Assembly (NCBI GenBank): GCA_030668875.1
Contig: DAOVER010000006.1
Coordinates: forward strand, 37,286-101,285
Direction of reading: 5' to 3'
Source: Candidatus Heimdallarchaeota archaeon
GTDB taxonomy: Archaea > Asgardarchaeota > Heimdallarchaeia > Heimdallarchaeales > Heimdallarchaeaceae
Length of the DNA: 64,000 nucleotides
Shown: positions 63,287 to 64,000 of the stretch, piece after piece
Layout of the letters: each line of letters begins with the position of its first letter
How positions within the stretch are numbered: the first letter of the stretch is position 1
The notes under the pieces: model-generated
The model's input: only the letters and a program-made list of their open reading frames with translations
Database searches by the model: none
Told to the model about the DNA's origin: nothing
Position numbers and translations under genes: made by a program

Positions 63287-63540
63287 AGTGCTTGGCGAAA
63301 ACTCGCCATATTTATGGTTCGCAAGTGTTTGAACACTTGTCCCTCAGTTAATAAAGTTTGAACCATACAGCACGATGCGCAATGGCAGGAATGTTGGCGT
63401 AGTAAATGCGCACTCCCTTCCTTCCTTCCCCAATCATGATTCTCATGATTCTTCCCCTCAACGCACGTGAGGGGACCCACTTAAACGACGGTTAGACCGC
63501 CTTTGGCAAGTTTAACCAAGTTTCATAACGTGCGTAGGTA
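63287..63540 (+). ncRNA. Candidate structured RNA of unknown family
   Basis: TATA-like GTTTATATAGG at 63258-63267; hairpins 63293-63298/63303-63308, 63314-63320/63360-63366 enclosing 63323-63328/63333-63338, 63432-63439/63443-63450, 63454-63460/63468-63474; locally GC-rich. Confidence 0.4.
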
Positions 63541-64000
63541 GCTAGATAAATAGTGCAACTGATTTGAACCCCAGTTAATATAACATGTGAATGGTATTAT
63601 TATAAATCATACGCAGAGGGCAATGAAGGTAATGTTGTTATTCTGTATAACACTTTAACTTAAGAAGTTTAAAAGACAGAACAGCATAGAATCATGTTTA
63701 TGAATGTTATGCGAAAGTATGGTAAAAGAAGAGATAACATAAGTTCAAGTATAATAAACAAAGTACCCATTAGAGTTCATTAGAACAAATTTTGATGCAA
63801 AATCAACTAATTTTGATGATGGTAAAGCACAAGAAATTTCTGACATACTTAGAGCTTTTACTTCAGTAATATTCTGCAAAAACTATAAATATTATTGATT
63901 TACTGATGAGGATAATATCTACTAAATTGAGGAAAGAAATATGTATGGAAATTCAACGAAACAAACAAGTCAAATACCAACTTTAATGAAAATTTCTGGT

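Noticed and set aside
63255-63540. RNase P RNA or group II intron end
   Set aside because: Weak partial resemblance only (GGAAAGTGCGG; AGACCGCC); conserved core pairings not identifiable by eye.

Overview
The window is about 64 kb, AT-rich, and archaeal. Several features suggest an Asgard archaeon: a Rab-like small GTPase, a Roadblock/LC7 protein, a gelsolin-like protein and an EF-2 paralog. This lineage call is inference; no 16S rRNA is present. The left ~39 kb is mostly informational and housekeeping genes: S19e, PDCD5, L39e, L31e, eIF6, L18a, prefoldin, FtsY; EF-1alpha; AglB/STT3; PolD small subunit; PolD large subunit with an intein; Sec61beta; topoisomerase I; archaeosortase; MoxR/VWA; PAPS-reductase-like; Lsm; archaeosine TGT; S10; EF-2 paralog; Orc1/Cdc6. 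Two tRNAs are present, one with an intron. The ~40-61.5 kb region is accessory and holds the most interesting signal. Six unannotated ORFs of 20-22 aa share the pattern Y-D-x-[DE]-x-G-D-x-x-[IF]-[LG]-P-P(-x-W-x-P). Each has a conserved ~70-nt upstream leader with a GTGAT-type ribosome-binding site in five of six. Four of them sit directly upstream of, and co-oriented with, a ~530-aa TPR-like paralog (two intact, one with a single in-frame stop, one decayed). A FtsX/MacB-type ABC transporter lies inside the array, with a duplicated remnant of its 3' end nearby. I propose this as a candidate archaeal micropeptide/TPR-receptor system, loosely analogous to bacterial Rap-Phr/RRNPP; function is untested. 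Other observations: a PolD-DP2 intein ending in Gln, an EF-2 paralog lacking the diphthamide loop, recurrent inverted repeats, two candidate structured RNAs, and genes broken by in-frame stops or frameshifts.
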